DNA of 64,000 nucleotides from Porphyrobacter sp. Lineage in GTDB: Bacteria > Pseudomonadota > Alphaproteobacteria > Sphingomonadales > Sphingomonadaceae. Location: assembly GCA_027531395.1 (NCBI GenBank), contig JAPZRO010000004.1, forward strand, positions 930,001 through 994,000. The letters run 5' to 3'. This document shows, piece by piece, positions 9,690 to 25,054 of the stretch. Under the pieces are notes generated by a model. It saw nothing but the letters and a program-made list of their open reading frames with translations. It was not told the DNA's origin and made no database searches. How positions within the stretch are numbered: the stretch's first letter is position 1; each line of letters begins with the position of its first letter. The translations under genes were made by a program, and so were the position numbers.

Positions 9690-10178
9690 ATGGACGTGAC
9701 CATTCGCCCGTTCCGCGAGGATGACGCCGCAGCGGTTTCCGCACTGACGCTGGCAGCGATCCGGGTGACCGGCCCGCGCGGTTACACGCCCGAACAGATC
9801 GACGCCTGGGCCGCGCGCCATCCGGCACCCGAGCGTTTCATCGCGCGCGCGGCGAAGGGCGATCTGATCTGCCTTGCGGTCAGCGCCGCAGACGAACCGC
9901 TGGCCTATTACCTGCTTGAGGCGAACGGGCATCTCGACATGCTCTATTGCCACCCCGATCACACGGGGCACGGGCTGGCGCGGCTGCTGCTGGCCGAGGC
10001 CGAGCTGGCGGCCCGTGCGCTTGAGATCCCCCGCCTGTTCACCGAGGCGAGCGAACTCGCCCGCCCGGTGTTCGAGCGCGCCGGATACCGCCTCGTCGCG
10101 CGCCGCGACTTTGCCATCCCGTTCGAGGGACGCGAGGTTCCGATCCACAATTACGCGATGGAAAAGCGGCTCGCCTGA
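9690..10178 (+). CDS. GNAT-family N-acetyltransferase
   Basis: A 162-aa acetyltransferase. It begins with the usual MDVTIRPFREDDAAAV strand and helix. The acetyl-CoA-binding motif A is the region LDMLYCHPDHTGHGLARLLLAEAE, with G-x-G near residues 94-97. The C-terminal FERAGYRLVARRDF motif is typical of the YafP/ElaA-like small GNAT group. The start at 9690 matches the family N-terminus; the open frame upstream lies in the DUF4170 gene. The substrate is unknown. Confidence 0.85.
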   Translation: MDVTIRPFREDDAAAVSALTLAAIRVTGPRGYTPEQIDAWAARHPAPERFIARAAKGDLICLAVSAADEPLAYYLLEANGHLDMLYCHPDHTGHGLARLLLAEAELAARALEIPRLFTEASELARPVFERAGYRLVARRDFAIPFEGREVPIHNYAMEKRLA

Positions 10179-10199
10179 AAGCCTCGGCGGCACGGATCA

Positions 10200-10215
10200 T
10201 GTTTCACATGAAACA
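10200..10215. other. parS-like centromere site
   Basis: TGTTTCACATGAAACA differs from the consensus chromosomal ParB site TGTTTCACGTGAAACA at one position, the ninth. It lies in the 83-base gap between two convergent genes. parA and parB are not in the window. Binding is inferred from sequence alone. Confidence 0.65.
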
Positions 10216-10261
10216 CCGAATGACCCGGCAATGATCGTGCAATGACCCGCCAACGACCCGC

Positions 10262-10549
10262 CTAACGCAGCGCCGCAAAAGCTCCGGCGGCGGCCACGGC
10301 CAGCATCGTCAGCACCACCCGGGTGCGGCGGTTGGAGCGGTGGCGCTGCCACTGCGCTTCGTCGAGATACCAGTGACCGCGCCCGTCGGTCTTGAGCACA
10401 TCGGCGCCCTTCAGCCGCTCGAAGGCGCTGGCGCGCCCCGGGCGGGTGGTGGTGTAGCTGATCGCATCGGCAAGGCTGGTCGCGCCGGCATCGATGAAAT
10501 GCTGCGCGACCTTGCGCTCGGCAATCGGACGGACGGCGGGCGCGGCCAT
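10262..10549 (-). CDS. Small hypothetical protein with C-terminal membrane anchor
   Basis: A 95-aa product. Residues 1-70 are basic and look like a short winged-helix-type fold (an ERKVAQHFIDAGATSLADAI helix pair, then FERLKGADVLKTDGRGHWYLD resembling a wing). Residues 76-95 are hydrophobic (VVLTMLAVAAAGAFAAL) and would anchor it in the membrane. I do not recognise the family. It lies 14 bases downstream of greA on the same strand and could be cotranscribed with it. Confidence 0.65.
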   Translation of the reverse strand: MAAPAVRPIAERKVAQHFIDAGATSLADAISYTTTRPGRASAFERLKGADVLKTDGRGHWYLDEAQWQRHRSNRRTRVVLTMLAVAAAGAFAALR

Positions 10550-10563
10550 GCTGCCGGCCCGGC

Positions 10564-11040
10564 TCAGATGAACTCGATCTTGTCGACGAGGTAGAACTTC
10601 TCGCCCGAGGGCACCGTCACTTCGATCTCGTCACCGACCTGCTTGCCGATCAGCGCGCGGGCGAGCGGCGAGGAGTAGCTGATGCGGCCCTTGTTGGCGT
10701 CGGCCTCGGTCTGGCCGCAGATCTGGTAGCGCACCGGCTTGTCGTTCTCGTCGAGCAGGGTCACGGTCGCGCCGAAGATAATCTTGTCGCCTGACAGCGT
10801 CGTCGGATCGATGATCTGCGCACGGCTGACCTTGTCCTCGATCTCACTGATCATGGCCTCGACCTGGCCCTGGCGTTCCTTGGCGGCGTGGTATTCGGCA
10901 TTCTCCGAAAGGTCGCCATGGGCGCGGGCTTCTTCGATCGCCTCGACGATCTTCGGGCGTTCCTCGCGCAGGGCCTTGAGGTCGGCGGTCAGCCGCTCGT
11001 AGCCCTCGGCCAGCATCGGGACCTTTTCCATCGTAGCCAT
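10564..11040 (-). CDS. greA: Transcription elongation factor GreA
   Basis: A 158-aa factor that rescues backtracked RNA polymerase by stimulating cleavage of the nascent RNA. The N-terminal coiled coil contains the acidic tip motif, with D42 and E45 in the [17 protein letters not shown] block. The C-terminal FKBP-like domain ends in [18 protein letters not shown]. Length and motifs are standard for the family. It follows carB on the same strand after 125 bases, a gap that could hold its own promoter. Confidence 0.95.
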   Translation of the reverse strand: MATMEKVPMLAEGYERLTADLKALREERPKIVEAIEEARAHGDLSENAEYHAAKERQGQVEAMISEIEDKVSRAQIIDPTTLSGDKIIFGATVTLLDENDKPVRYQICGQTEADANKGRISYSSPLARALIGKQVGDEIEVTVPSGEKFYLVDKIEFI

Positions 11041-11165
11041 TGCCTTTGTCTCTTCCTGCTTTGCTCTTGGCCCTGCCCGACGGACAATAATCCCATTGCC
11101 TCAAGACCGCATTTTTCAAGAAACGCGGCCACGACGCAACGGAATGTCGGGGAGAGCGAGGTCAG

Positions 11166-14503
<3,338 letters not shown>

Positions 14504-14504
<1 letters not shown>

Positions 14505-14728
14505 CAGAAGTGCTTCGATCCAATTTTCACGAGTTCGTCGAAGGCCGTCTTGGACAGCCGGAGGCTTTGCGAAACCTTATTTGGGATGGCTCGCCCTTTG
14601 GAGCCGTAGGTGTCGATCTGGACGAACTTCTCGCCATCAACTTCGACGGTTGAGATCGTCGCATCCACCTCAGTGTGAGCCGCCTGCCGATCAAGTTCTT
14701 TTGTTGTGAAGCTACGAACAACAGCCAT
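14504..14728 (-). CDS. Unknown 74-aa protein encoded between carA and carB
   Basis: A short, charged, probably beta-rich protein: [15 protein letters not shown], then [18 protein letters not shown], a [17 protein letters not shown] turn, and a C-terminal helix. It resembles small proteins that some databases label methionyl-tRNA formyltransferase, a label that looks wrong because no catalytic domain is present; I am recalling this, not checking it. Both ends are coupled: its ATG shares a base with the carA stop and its stop shares a base with the carB ATG (TGATG twice). By hand count the local G+C is about 53%, well below the neighbours, with codons such as TTT, GTT, AAC and AGA-like choices that look foreign. 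Confidence 0.75.
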
Positions 14729-15921
14729 CAGACAGTCTCCCTCGCCAACATTCCAACGAACTTCTCGAACAGATAAAAGCTGTCCTGCGGCCCGGGGCTC
14801 GCCTCGGGGTGATATTGCACCGCGAAGGCCCGCTTGCCCTTGATCGAAATCCCGCAGTTCGTCCCGTCGAACAGGCTCACATGGGTCTGCTCGACATTCT
14901 CCGGCAGGGTCGCGACATCCACCGCAAAGCCGTGGTTCATCGAGGTGATCTCGACGAGGCCAGTGGTCTCGCCCCAACCCTCACCCACGCGCTGGACAGG
15001 GTGGTTGGCGCCGCGGTGGCCCTGGTGCATCTTGATCGTCTTCGCGCCCGCGGCCAGCGCGAGCATCTGGTGGCCGAGGCAGATGCCGAACAGCGGCACA
15101 TCCGCATCGAGCAACGCCTTGATCACCGGCACGGCATATTCGCCGGTCGCCGCCGGATCGCCCGGGCCATTGGAGAGGAACACGCCGTCGGGCTTGAGGG
15201 CCATCACCGCGTCAAAGCTCGTCTTGGCCGGCACCACCGTCACCCGTGCCCCTGCGCGCACGAGGTTGCGGAAGATATTGTCCTTCGCGCCGTAGTCGAT
15301 CGCCACCACGTGCGGCTTGGCATCGAAGGCCGCGCGGCCATAGCCCTTGCCCAGCGTCCAGTAGCCGCCTTCCCAGCCTTCCTGCCCCTCGCGGGTGACG
15401 CGGATCGCGAGGTCCATGCCCTCGAGCCCCGGCCACGCCTTGGCGCGCTCGAGCAGTGCGGGAATATCGAACTTGCCGTCCGGCGCATGGGCGATCACCG
15501 CATTGGGCGCGCCGCTCTGGCGGATGCGGCGGGTAAGCGCGCGGGTGTCGATGCCGCTGAGGCCGATCTTGCCGTTGCGCGCCATCCACTCGCCGAAGCG
15601 CTCGATGCTGCGGAAATTGCTCGGCTCGGTCACATCCTCGCGCACGATGCAGCCGACCGCACCTTCGACCTTGCTCTCCACATCCTCGCCATTCGCGCCG
15701 ACATTGCCGATATGCGGGAAGGTGAAGGTGACGATCTGCGCGGCGTAGGAGGGATCGGTCATCACCTCCTGATAGCCGGTCATCGCGGTGTTGAAGCACA
15801 CCTCGCCCACCGCGCTGCCGACAGCGCCGAAACCGCGGCCCCAGACGACCGTGCCATCGGCCAGAACGAGGACTCCGGTCGCCCCTGAAGGTTGCGCGCG
15901 AAAGGTTGCGGGGTCGGCCAT
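14728..15921 (-). CDS. carA: Carbamoyl-phosphate synthase small subunit
   Basis: A 397-aa glutamine amidotransferase subunit that releases ammonia for CarB. The N-terminal CarA-specific domain begins [17 protein letters not shown] and contains [17 protein letters not shown]. The class I GATase domain has the nucleophile in [16 protein letters not shown] and the His/Glu of [13 protein letters not shown]. The start at 15921 ([10 protein letters not shown]) follows a GGAGCG ribosome site; a longer frame to 15996 runs into the promoter. It heads the carA-unknown-carB operon. Confidence 0.96.
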   Translation of the reverse strand: MADPATFRAQPSGATGVLVLADGTVVWGRGFGAVGSAVGEVCFNTAMTGYQEVMTDPSYAAQIVTFTFPHIGNVGANGEDVESKVEGAVGCIVREDVTEPSNFRSIERFGEWMARNGKIGLSGIDTRALTRRIRQSGAPNAVIAHAPDGKFDIPALLERAKAWPGLEGMDLAIRVTREGQEGWEGGYWTLGKGYGRAAFDAKPHVVAIDYGAKDNIFRNLVRAGARVTVVPAKTSFDAVMALKPDGVFLSNGPGDPAATGEYAVPVIKALLDADVPLFGICLGHQMLALAAGAKTIKMHQGHRGANHPVQRVGEGWGETTGLVEITSMNHGFAVDVATLPENVEQTHVSLFDGTNCGISIKGKRAFAVQYHPEASPGPQDSFYLFEKFVGMLARETV

Positions 15922-15968
15922 GGGGCGCTCCGTTGACAGGGTTTCCAGCGATGGTGCTAAGTTTTGTC

Positions 15969-15996
15969 CGCTAGGCGTGAGTGCCCCCCGCGTCAA
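15969..15996 (-). promoter_or_regulatory. Promoter for the carA operon
   Basis: On the minus strand: TTGACG (15996-15991), a 16-base spacer, then CTAGCG (15974-15969). About 48 bases separate it from the carA start. It lies in the spacer shared with the divergent yqeY-like gene. Confidence 0.5.
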
Positions 15997-16061
15997 CCTA
16001 GGCTTCGCGCGATATTTGCGTTAGAGGCGCGCGCCATACCTCCATCCACAGGAAACACGTA

Positions 16062-16514
16062 ATGATCCGTGACGATATCAAGGCCGCCACCATCGCCGCG
16101 ATGAAGGCGGGCGAGAAGGACCGCACCGCCGCGCTCCGCCAGATCAGCGCCAAGATCAAGGACCGCGACATCGAGGAACGCACCTCGGGCAAGGAGATTC
16201 CCGACGACGAGCTGGTCGTCAGCGTCCTCCAGAAGATGGCCAAGCAGCGCCGCGAATCGATCGAGATGTATGTCTCGGGCGGGCGCGAGGAGCTGGCAGC
16301 CGTGGAACGCGCCGAACTCGCGGTGATCGAGGAATTCCTGCCCCAGATGATGGACGAGGCCGCCACCAAGGCTGCGATCGAGGCGATCAAGGCCGAGACC
16401 GGCGCTGCCACCATGAAGGACATGGGCACCGTCATGGCCGAGCTCAAGGCCCGCCACGGCGCGGTGCTCGACGGCAAGCTCGCCAGCACGCTGGTGAAGG
16501 CGGCGCTGTCCTAA
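16062..16514 (+). CDS. GatB/YqeY domain-containing protein
   Basis: A 150-aa protein of the YqeY family, related to the tail domain of GatB in the tRNA amidotransferase. It opens with IRDDIKAATIAAMKAGEKDRTAALRQI and contains VVSVLQKMAKQRRESIEMY and EEFLPQMM, the family core. YqeY proteins may bind tRNA, but a clear physiological role is not established. It lies just upstream of dnaG and rpoD, as in many alphaproteobacteria. The leader contains TTAGAGGCGCGC, like the -10 of other promoters here, without a clear -35. Confidence 0.9.
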   Translation: MIRDDIKAATIAAMKAGEKDRTAALRQISAKIKDRDIEERTSGKEIPDDELVVSVLQKMAKQRRESIEMYVSGGREELAAVERAELAVIEEFLPQMMDEAATKAAIEAIKAETGAATMKDMGTVMAELKARHGAVLDGKLASTLVKAALS

Positions 16515-16574
16515 GTCACAGACCCATCCACAGGTGCGCTTGAACGCGACCGCATTCCGGCGCACCTAAGGCCC

Positions 16575-18461
16575 ATGGCGATCACTCCGCAATGGAAGGA
16601 CGAGCTGCGTGCGAGGATCACGCTGTCGTCGCTTGTCCAGCGGTCGGTGAAGCTGACCCGCGCGGGACGCGAGTGGAAGGGCTGCTGTCCGTTCCATGAC
16701 GAGAAGACGCCGAGCTTCTACGTCAACGACCAGAAGCAGTTCTACCACTGCTTCGGCTGCGGCGCGCATGGCGATGCGATCAGCTGGATGGTGGATCAAC
16801 AGGGCCTCCAGTTCATGGATGCGATCAAGGAGCTGGCGGGGATGGCCGGGATGGAGGTCCCCGCCCCCGATCCCCAGATGGCCAAGCGCGCCGAAGCCCG
16901 CGCCAGCCTGATCGATGTGACCGAGGCGGCGCAACGCTTCTTTGTCGAAAGCCTCGCCGGCCCCTCGGGCAGCGCGGCGCGCGAATACCTCCAGCGGCGC
17001 GGGTTCTCTGCGCAGATTATGCGTGAATTCGGCTTCGGTTGGGCCCCCGATGATCGACAGGCGCTCCCGCGGGCCCTGCCGGGCTTCGGCGAGGAGATGC
17101 TCGAAGGCGCCGGAATGCGCGCCGCGAACGAACAGGGCGAACGTTACGACCGCTTTCGGGGCCGCGTTATGCTCCCGATCCAGGACGCGCGGGGCCGCGT
17201 GATCGCTTTCGGGGGGCGCATTCTCGACAAGCGCGAGGGCGTGGCGAAGTATCTCAACTCCCCCGACACCGAGCTCTTCGACAAGGGCCGCACGCTCTAC
17301 AATCTCCACCGCGCCGCGCCCGCCGCGCGCCAGTCGGGGCGCGTGGTGGTGGTCGAAGGCTATATGGACGTGATCGCGCTGGCGAACGCGGGGATCGCCG
17401 ATGCGGTCGCGCCGCTCGGCACGGCGCTCACCGAAATGCAGCTCGAACTGCTGTGGCGCATGGTCGAGGTTCCGGTGCTGTGCTTCGATGGCGATGCCGC
17501 CGGCCAGCGCGCGGCGATGCGGGCGATTGCACGCGCCCTGCCGCTTCTCGCCCCGATGCGCTCGCTCAGCATCGTGCGCCTGCCCGCCGGCCTTGACCCC
17601 GATGATCTGATCAAGGCGCAAGGCAAGGGCGCGATGGAGAAGCTCCTCGCCAGCCCTGCCCCGCTGATCGACACGCTGTGGGAGTTCGAGCGCGATGCCC
17701 AGCCCCTCGCCACGCCAGAGGCCAAGGCGGGGCTGAAGGCGCGGCTGATGGCCCATGTCGAGACCATCGCCGATCCCGAGATCAAGGCGCTCTATAGGCG
17801 CGAACTCTCCGACCGCTTCTCCGCCTTCGCCTATCCGCCGCGGGCACCACGCCCGGCCTACACCCCGCCCCAGCGCGGCCAGAAGGGCAGTTGGCGCGGC
17901 GCGCCGATGCCTCCGCAGGGCCTGTCGGACGAGGCGCGCACGCGGCTCTCCAGCATCATGGCTGGCGGCCAGCGGCAGGGCCTGCTCGCCGCCGTGGTCG
18001 CGGGCCTTACCCGCTTTCCGCAGGAGATCGCGCGCCACGCCGAGGCGCTCTCCACCCTCGCCCGGCACGACCGCGAGGCCGCGCCGCTGGTCGAATCGCT
18101 GTTCGAACTTGCAGAAACGCTTGATTCGCGCGGCGCAAACGCCATATGCGACTCGCTAGGTCACCCTGCCCCGCCGGCAGACATCCGTTACGCCTTTCTC
18201 TATGAAGGCACATCCACCGGCGATGCGTGCGAGGAACTGGCCGAAGCTGTGTCGCTGCTGGTCGAACGGCCAGCGCTTGAGGCTGCGCTTGCGGCCACGA
18301 TAGCCCGTTTCGACAGCGATCCCGAAGGATCGTTTGCCGAACAGAGCAGGTTGCGCGCACAGCTCATGACAGTTGACGAACGCCTCAAGGCTTTCGGGCG
18401 CAGAAAGGCCGCTCCGGTGGCCACGGGTGACGACTCCGCTCCGGCGGAGGACATGGGATAA
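16575..18461 (+). CDS. dnaG: DNA primase
   Basis: A 628-aa primase that makes RNA primers at the replication fork. The N-terminal zinc ribbon uses C38, H41, C59 and C62 (CPFH and CFGC). The core contains RFRGRVMLPIQDARGRVIAFGGR, followed by the Toprim domain with VVVVEGYMDVIAL (Glu) and CFDGDAAGQRA (the DxD pair). The C-terminal third, from about residue 430, would bind DnaB helicase and is variable, as expected. rpoD follows 63 bases later, reproducing the classical dnaG-rpoD order. Confidence 0.96.
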   Translation: MAITPQWKDELRARITLSSLVQRSVKLTRAGREWKGCCPFHDEKTPSFYVNDQKQFYHCFGCGAHGDAISWMVDQQGLQFMDAIKELAGMAGMEVPAPDPQMAKRAEARASLIDVTEAAQRFFVESLAGPSGSAAREYLQRRGFSAQIMREFGFGWAPDDRQALPRALPGFGEEMLEGAGMRAANEQGERYDRFRGRVMLPIQDARGRVIAFGGRILDKREGVAKYLNSPDTELFDKGRTLYNLHRAAPAARQSGRVVVVEGYMDVIALANAGIADAVAPLGTALTEMQLELLWRMVEVPVLCFDGDAAGQRAAMRAIARALPLLAPMRSLSIVRLPAGLDPDDLIKAQGKGAMEKLLASPAPLIDTLWEFERDAQPLATPEAKAGLKARLMAHVETIADPEIKALYRRELSDRFSAFAYPPRAPRPAYTPPQRGQKGSWRGAPMPPQGLSDEARTRLSSIMAGGQRQGLLAAVVAGLTRFPQEIARHAEALSTLARHDREAAPLVESLFELAETLDSRGANAICDSLGHPAPPADIRYAFLYEGTSTGDACEELAEAVSLLVERPALEAALAATIARFDSDPEGSFAEQSRLRAQLMTVDERLKAFGRRKAAPVATGDDSAPAEDMG

Positions 18462-18524
18462 ACTGGCGACCGCCGCCTGCCACATGCAGGAACCGGCCGC
18501 CCGGCAACGGATTGAACGAGAGTT

Positions 18525-20555
<2,031 letters not shown>

Positions 20556-20565
20556 GGTTTGGCCG

Positions 20566-20979
20566 GTGAGCCGGGGGGACGGTCGTTCAAGCTGGCTCGA
20601 CGATACGCTGGGCAACCGGCCCTTCATCGTTGCCGCGCTCTATCTAGCGAGCTTCTTTCTGCCGGTGCTGATCATCGTCGGCGTGCCGCTGGCCTTCATC
20701 TTCCGGCGCGAGCCTTCGGAGGACTGGGAGGTCAGCCACTACCGCTACCTGACGCGCACCTTCTTTCTAGCGCTCGGGACCTTCGTGCTTGTCCTGGTGC
20801 TGTTCGTGCTTGGTCTGGTGATCTTCGGCGAGACGGACGTGGTCGCGATCCCCGCCCTGCTGCTGCTCCTGCCGCTCGCGATGGCGGGGCTTGCGCAGTT
20901 CGGCGTGCGCAGCGTGATGTCGCTCTCGCGCGCGGTGGCGCGGCAGGAGATGCCGCGGCCTGACACGCTGCTGTTCTAG
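20566..20979 (+). CDS. Small integral membrane protein (GTG start)
   Basis: A 137-aa protein with three to four transmembrane segments (about residues 18-46, 62-90 and 92-113) and polar ends. The N-terminal half, with FFLPVLIIVGVPLAFIFR and a following charged loop, has the look of a DUF4870-type small membrane protein, but I would not assign it firmly. The GTG start at 20566 lies 10 bases after the rpoD stop. Its stop codon overlaps the remnant of a desaturase gene on the other strand. Confidence 0.65.
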   Translation: MSRGDGRSSWLDDTLGNRPFIVAALYLASFFLPVLIIVGVPLAFIFRREPSEDWEVSHYRYLTRTFFLALGTFVLVLVLFVLGLVIFGETDVVAIPALLLLLPLAMAGLAQFGVRSVMSLSRAVARQEMPRPDTLLF

Positions 20980-21073
20980 CCCTCGCGGCTTCCGAACGGC
21001 CACACCAGCTGCCGCGCCCAACCATCAGGCGCGTGTTCTCCGGCGATACCCTAGCCTTCAGGCCAGCGAGCTC
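20976..21073 (-). pseudogene. Displaced remnant of a sterol-desaturase-like 3' end
   Basis: Read on the minus strand, this segment encodes RWPEG, a TAG stop, then GIAGEHAPDGWARQLVWPFG and a short different ending before another TAG. It matches the last 28 or so residues of the intact desaturase at 21748-22908 (RWPAGYGIAGERAPEGWARQ...), with the Tyr codon replaced by the internal stop. Nothing of the remaining gene is present upstream. It is therefore a broken gene end, separated from the intact gene by a lower-G+C insert. Confidence 0.75.
20992..21068. repeat. Imperfect direct repeat, left copy
   Basis: 77 bases align without gaps to 21758-21834; by hand count 67 are identical, including the first 29 in a row. 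It flanks the island carrying the ORF at 21230-21739. The other copy is the 3' end of the intact desaturase gene. Confidence 0.8.
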
Positions 21074-21229
21074 TCCGCCGAGATCATCCGGCCTCAAGAA
21101 AAGAAGCGTAGTGCAGGTTGAGAATCTCAGCCCCAGCGTCTAAAATCTTCCCGCATTCGCATTACCTTAGCATTCTTCGCGCAGCCGGAAGATGCGGTCG
21201 TTCCTGAATCATTGGGGGCTCCAAAACCG

Positions 21230-21739
21230 ATGTTTGAGGTGGGCACCGACGGCACAAACCTGGAGCGGGTGTACAGAGTTGACGATCTCATGCTTTACGG
21301 CGTTGTCTTCAAACTGTCGTTATGCGCCGCGTTACCGCTCCTTAGCTTATACGAACTGTTCACGACCGGTTCCATTGACATGGAAGCCGTTGGCAGGGGT
21401 CGACTTGGCGCCCCGATGTGGAGCTTATACCTATTCGGATGGTCGGCATTGGTAGCAACCGTCTGGGCGCACTGGCACCAGCTGCGATATTTCGGGGACA
21501 GCGAAATGTTCAGGCTTGGCCAAAAGGATATCAAAATTCGTGTTGAATCGCTGGCCCCGGAGGAGGTGCTGGGCTTCCGCTATTCGTTCTTGCGCGGCCA
21601 TGTCCTGCAATCAACGCGCGGCGATTTTCCAATTCATCCGTGGATGATCAAAGGTGCGGTGGAGGCGCTGGCCGACGCATTTCCGCATGTGACCCCACCG
21701 AAACAGAGATATAAACCGTCGTGGCTGCTGGGCGACTAG
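21230..21739 (+). CDS. Unknown membrane protein in a lower-G+C island
   Basis: A 169-aa protein with two transmembrane segments (about residues 22-42 and 60-82, around LMLYGVVFKLSLCAALPLLSL and LYLFGWSALVATVWAHW), followed by a soluble domain containing KDIKIRVESLAPEEVLGFRYSF. I recognise no family. The ATG at 21230 is preceded by GGGGG at 11 bases; a TTG at 21212 is an alternative. By hand count 21241-21720 is about 56% G+C, clearly below the flanks, and the upstream 150 bases are lower still. It is the only gene in the interval between the two copies of the repeat. Confidence 0.6.
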   Translation: MFEVGTDGTNLERVYRVDDLMLYGVVFKLSLCAALPLLSLYELFTTGSIDMEAVGRGRLGAPMWSLYLFGWSALVATVWAHWHQLRYFGDSEMFRLGQKDIKIRVESLAPEEVLGFRYSFLRGHVLQSTRGDFPIHPWMIKGAVEALADAFPHVTPPKQRYKPSWLLGD

Positions 21740-21747
21740 ATCCGCCC

Positions 21748-22908
21748 TCACCCCTTCCCGAACGGCCACACCAGCTGCCGCGCCCAGCCCTCGGGTGCGC
21801 GTTCTCCCGCGATCCCGTAGCCCGCAGGCCAGCGCCCTTCCGGCATGTGATAGGTGCCGAACCAGCGGTCGATCATTGGCAGGTGGACCGCAAAGTTCAC
21901 GTCCCGCGCTTCCGGCTCCACGCCGTGGTGCCAGTGGTGGAAGCGCGGCATCGCCACCCACCGCTCCAGCCAGCCCCAGCGCGGGGCGAAGTTGGCGTGG
22001 ATGAACACCGCGTGGAAACTCACCAGCGCGAGATAGGCATAGACCGCCGACTGGGCGAACCCCGCCACCAGCAGCGCCAGCAGCACCAGCCCGCGCGTCA
22101 CGATCACATCGACCAGATGCAGCCGCGATCCCGCCAGCCAGTCCATCACCTCGACCGAATGGTGCACCTTGTGGAACCGCCACAGGAAGGGGACGACGTG
22201 GAAGGCGCGGTGCACGCCATATTGCGCGAGATCGGCCACCATCACGGCGAGGGCGAACTGCACGAGCCACGGCAGGCTCTGCACGACCGCCTGCGCTGAA
22301 GGCACCGCCAGCACCTCGCCCAGCGCCACCGCAGGCGCCAGCACGGCAACGCTCATCACCTGCGCCAGCACGTGGCTCGCGAAGAAATACTGCGTGTCGG
22401 TCAGCCAGCCCCGGCGGAACGCGCTCTGCCCGCGCCGCAAGGGGAACGCCCCCTCCAGCGGCACGAAGATCGCCGCCGTGCTCAGCACCCCCAGCACGAA
22501 CCAGTCGAGCCCGAGATAGACCGCGCTGTCACCCGCGCGCGGGATCTCGACCCCGCCCGCACCCAGCGCCAAAGCCGCCCCCGCCAGGGCAAGCCCCGTC
22601 ACCCCCAGCGCCTTCTTCCGCCGCAGCAGCATCGACAGCCCCGCCAGCGCCATCGCCGCGAGCAGACCCACGTCGATCGCGAGCCGCACCAGCCCGAGCG
22701 GATAGCGGCTGCGCAGTTCGGGCAGGGTCAGATATTGCGGAAAGTGCAGGCACAGCACCGCGAACAACGCCAGCAGCCCCAGCACGATCCCCAGCACCCC
22801 GCTCAGCCAGCCCGTGCCGAAATGGCGCGGGCGATCGTCGGCAAAGACGCGCGCCAGCCATTGCTCGGCGGTCAGACGGGAGGCGGGCTTGTCCATCACT
22901 TCCCCCAT
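21748..22908 (-). CDS. Sterol desaturase / fatty acid hydroxylase family protein
   Basis: A 386-aa membrane-bound di-iron oxygenase. After a hydrophobic N-terminal half with several membrane segments, the family His boxes appear in order: HRAFH, FHKVHHS, and HHWHH with the following HGVEPEARDVNF. These bind the iron pair used for hydroxylation or desaturation of lipids. The substrate cannot be read from sequence; hopanoids, carotenoids and fatty acids are possible. Start candidates are 22908 (MGEV) or 22896 (MDKP), the latter directly after GGGGGAAG. Its last 77 coding bases are the second copy of the direct repeat. Confidence 0.85.
   Translation of the reverse strand: MGEVMDKPASRLTAEQWLARVFADDRPRHFGTGWLSGVLGIVLGLLALFAVLCLHFPQYLTLPELRSRYPLGLVRLAIDVGLLAAMALAGLSMLLRRKKALGVTGLALAGAALALGAGGVEIPRAGDSAVYLGLDWFVLGVLSTAAIFVPLEGAFPLRRGQSAFRRGWLTDTQYFFASHVLAQVMSVAVLAPAVALGEVLAVPSAQAVVQSLPWLVQFALAVMVADLAQYGVHRAFHVVPFLWRFHKVHHSVEVMDWLAGSRLHLVDVIVTRGLVLLALLVAGFAQSAVYAYLALVSFHAVFIHANFAPRWGWLERWVAMPRFHHWHHGVEPEARDVNFAVHLPMIDRWFGTYHMPEGRWPAGYGIAGERAPEGWARQLVWPFGKG
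21758..21834. repeat. Imperfect direct repeat, right copy (desaturase 3' end)
   Basis: Partner of 20992-21068, with 67 of 77 positions identical by hand. It encodes the intact C-terminus of the desaturase-like protein. The divergence argues against a very recent tandem duplication and for an end supplied from another source. Confidence 0.8.
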
Positions 22909-23012
22909 AATTCCAGCGCCCTTTCCGCGCCGTAAAGGATTATTCCGCCCGCCCGTCGAAAAGCGCTCCCCGAGGGGTGGAGAATCGCGCCCCCAAAGCG
23001 TATGGGGCTGCC

Positions 23013-23488
23013 ATGCGCATCGCCATTGCATCCGATCACGCCGCCACCGAGCTGAAGGCGGAACTCGCCGAGTGGCTCATCGACGAAGGCCACGAAGTCG
23101 CCGATCTCGGCCCCGAACCGGGCGTGAGCGTCGACTACCCCGACTATGGCTATCGCCTCGCCGAGATCATCGCCGAAGGAACGGTCGAATTCGGGGTCGC
23201 GCTGTGCGGCAGCGGGATCGGTATTTCGATCAGCGTCAACCGCCACCCGCAGGTGCGCTGTGCGCTTGTCTCGGAACCGCTCTCGGCCGCGCTCGCCCGC
23301 GAGCACAATGATGCCAACTGCATCGCACTCGGCGCGCGGCTGACCGGGATCGAAATGGCCAAGGCCTGCGTTGCGACATTTCTGGATACCGAATTCGCCG
23401 ATGCCGGCGATCCTGCCGGGCGCCACCAGCGCCGGGTCGGCAAGCTCGGCAAGCCCCCCTTCCTGCCCGATCATATCGAGACCCATCA

Positions 23489-23492
<4 letters not shown>
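23013..23492 (+). CDS. rpiB: Ribose-5-phosphate isomerase B
   Basis: A 159-aa RpiB/LacAB-family isomerase converting ribose 5-phosphate to ribulose 5-phosphate, which is also the RibB substrate. It begins [32 protein letters not shown] holds the active-site Cys and phosphate loop; and [13 protein letters not shown] is the second signature. The start at 23013 matches the family N-terminus, although the frame is open to 22977. Its stop overlaps the glyA start (ATGA), so the pair is translationally coupled. Confidence 0.93.
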
Positions 23493-24814
<1,322 letters not shown>

Positions 24815-24824
24815 GGACACTGTC

Positions 24825-25046
24825 ATGAGCGATCAGGAACCGCGCCAGACCCCCGACTGGATCGAAGATGCCAAGGCCGAGCTTTCGGGCATGGCCAAGG
24901 AAGGGGTCAATCACCCCTCGACCAAGCCTGTCCTGGCCGGTGCCGCGATCGGTGCGGCGGCAGGGTTCCTGCTGCCCGTACTGTCTATCCCGGTCGGCCT
25001 CGCGATCGGCGCGGGCTTCGCATTCTATCAGAGAATCAAGAAATAA
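24825..25046 (+). CDS. Small protein with two C-terminal membrane segments
   Basis: A 73-aa protein: an acidic, soluble first 30 residues (TPDWIEDAKAELSGMAKEG), then a glycine-rich hydrophobic hairpin (VLAGAAIGAAAGFLLPVLSIPVGLAIGAGFAFYQ) ending in basic residues. It resembles YtxH-like small membrane proteins, but the fit is loose. It sits 10 bases after glyA and 8 before nrdR in a tight run. The function is unknown. Confidence 0.7.
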   Translation: MSDQEPRQTPDWIEDAKAELSGMAKEGVNHPSTKPVLAGAAIGAAAGFLLPVLSIPVGLAIGAGFAFYQRIKK

Positions 25047-25054
25047 CCCCCTGA

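Noticed and set aside
16043..16533. ATCCACAGG at two places flanking the yqeY-like gene, resembling DnaA boxes
   Set aside because: Each CCATCCACA differs from TTATCCACA at two positions, and there is no cluster or A/T-rich region. Not an origin on this evidence.
16566..18068. 500-codon minus-strand frame over dnaG
   Set aside because: Antisense of DnaG, which carries intact zinc-ribbon and Toprim motifs on the plus strand.
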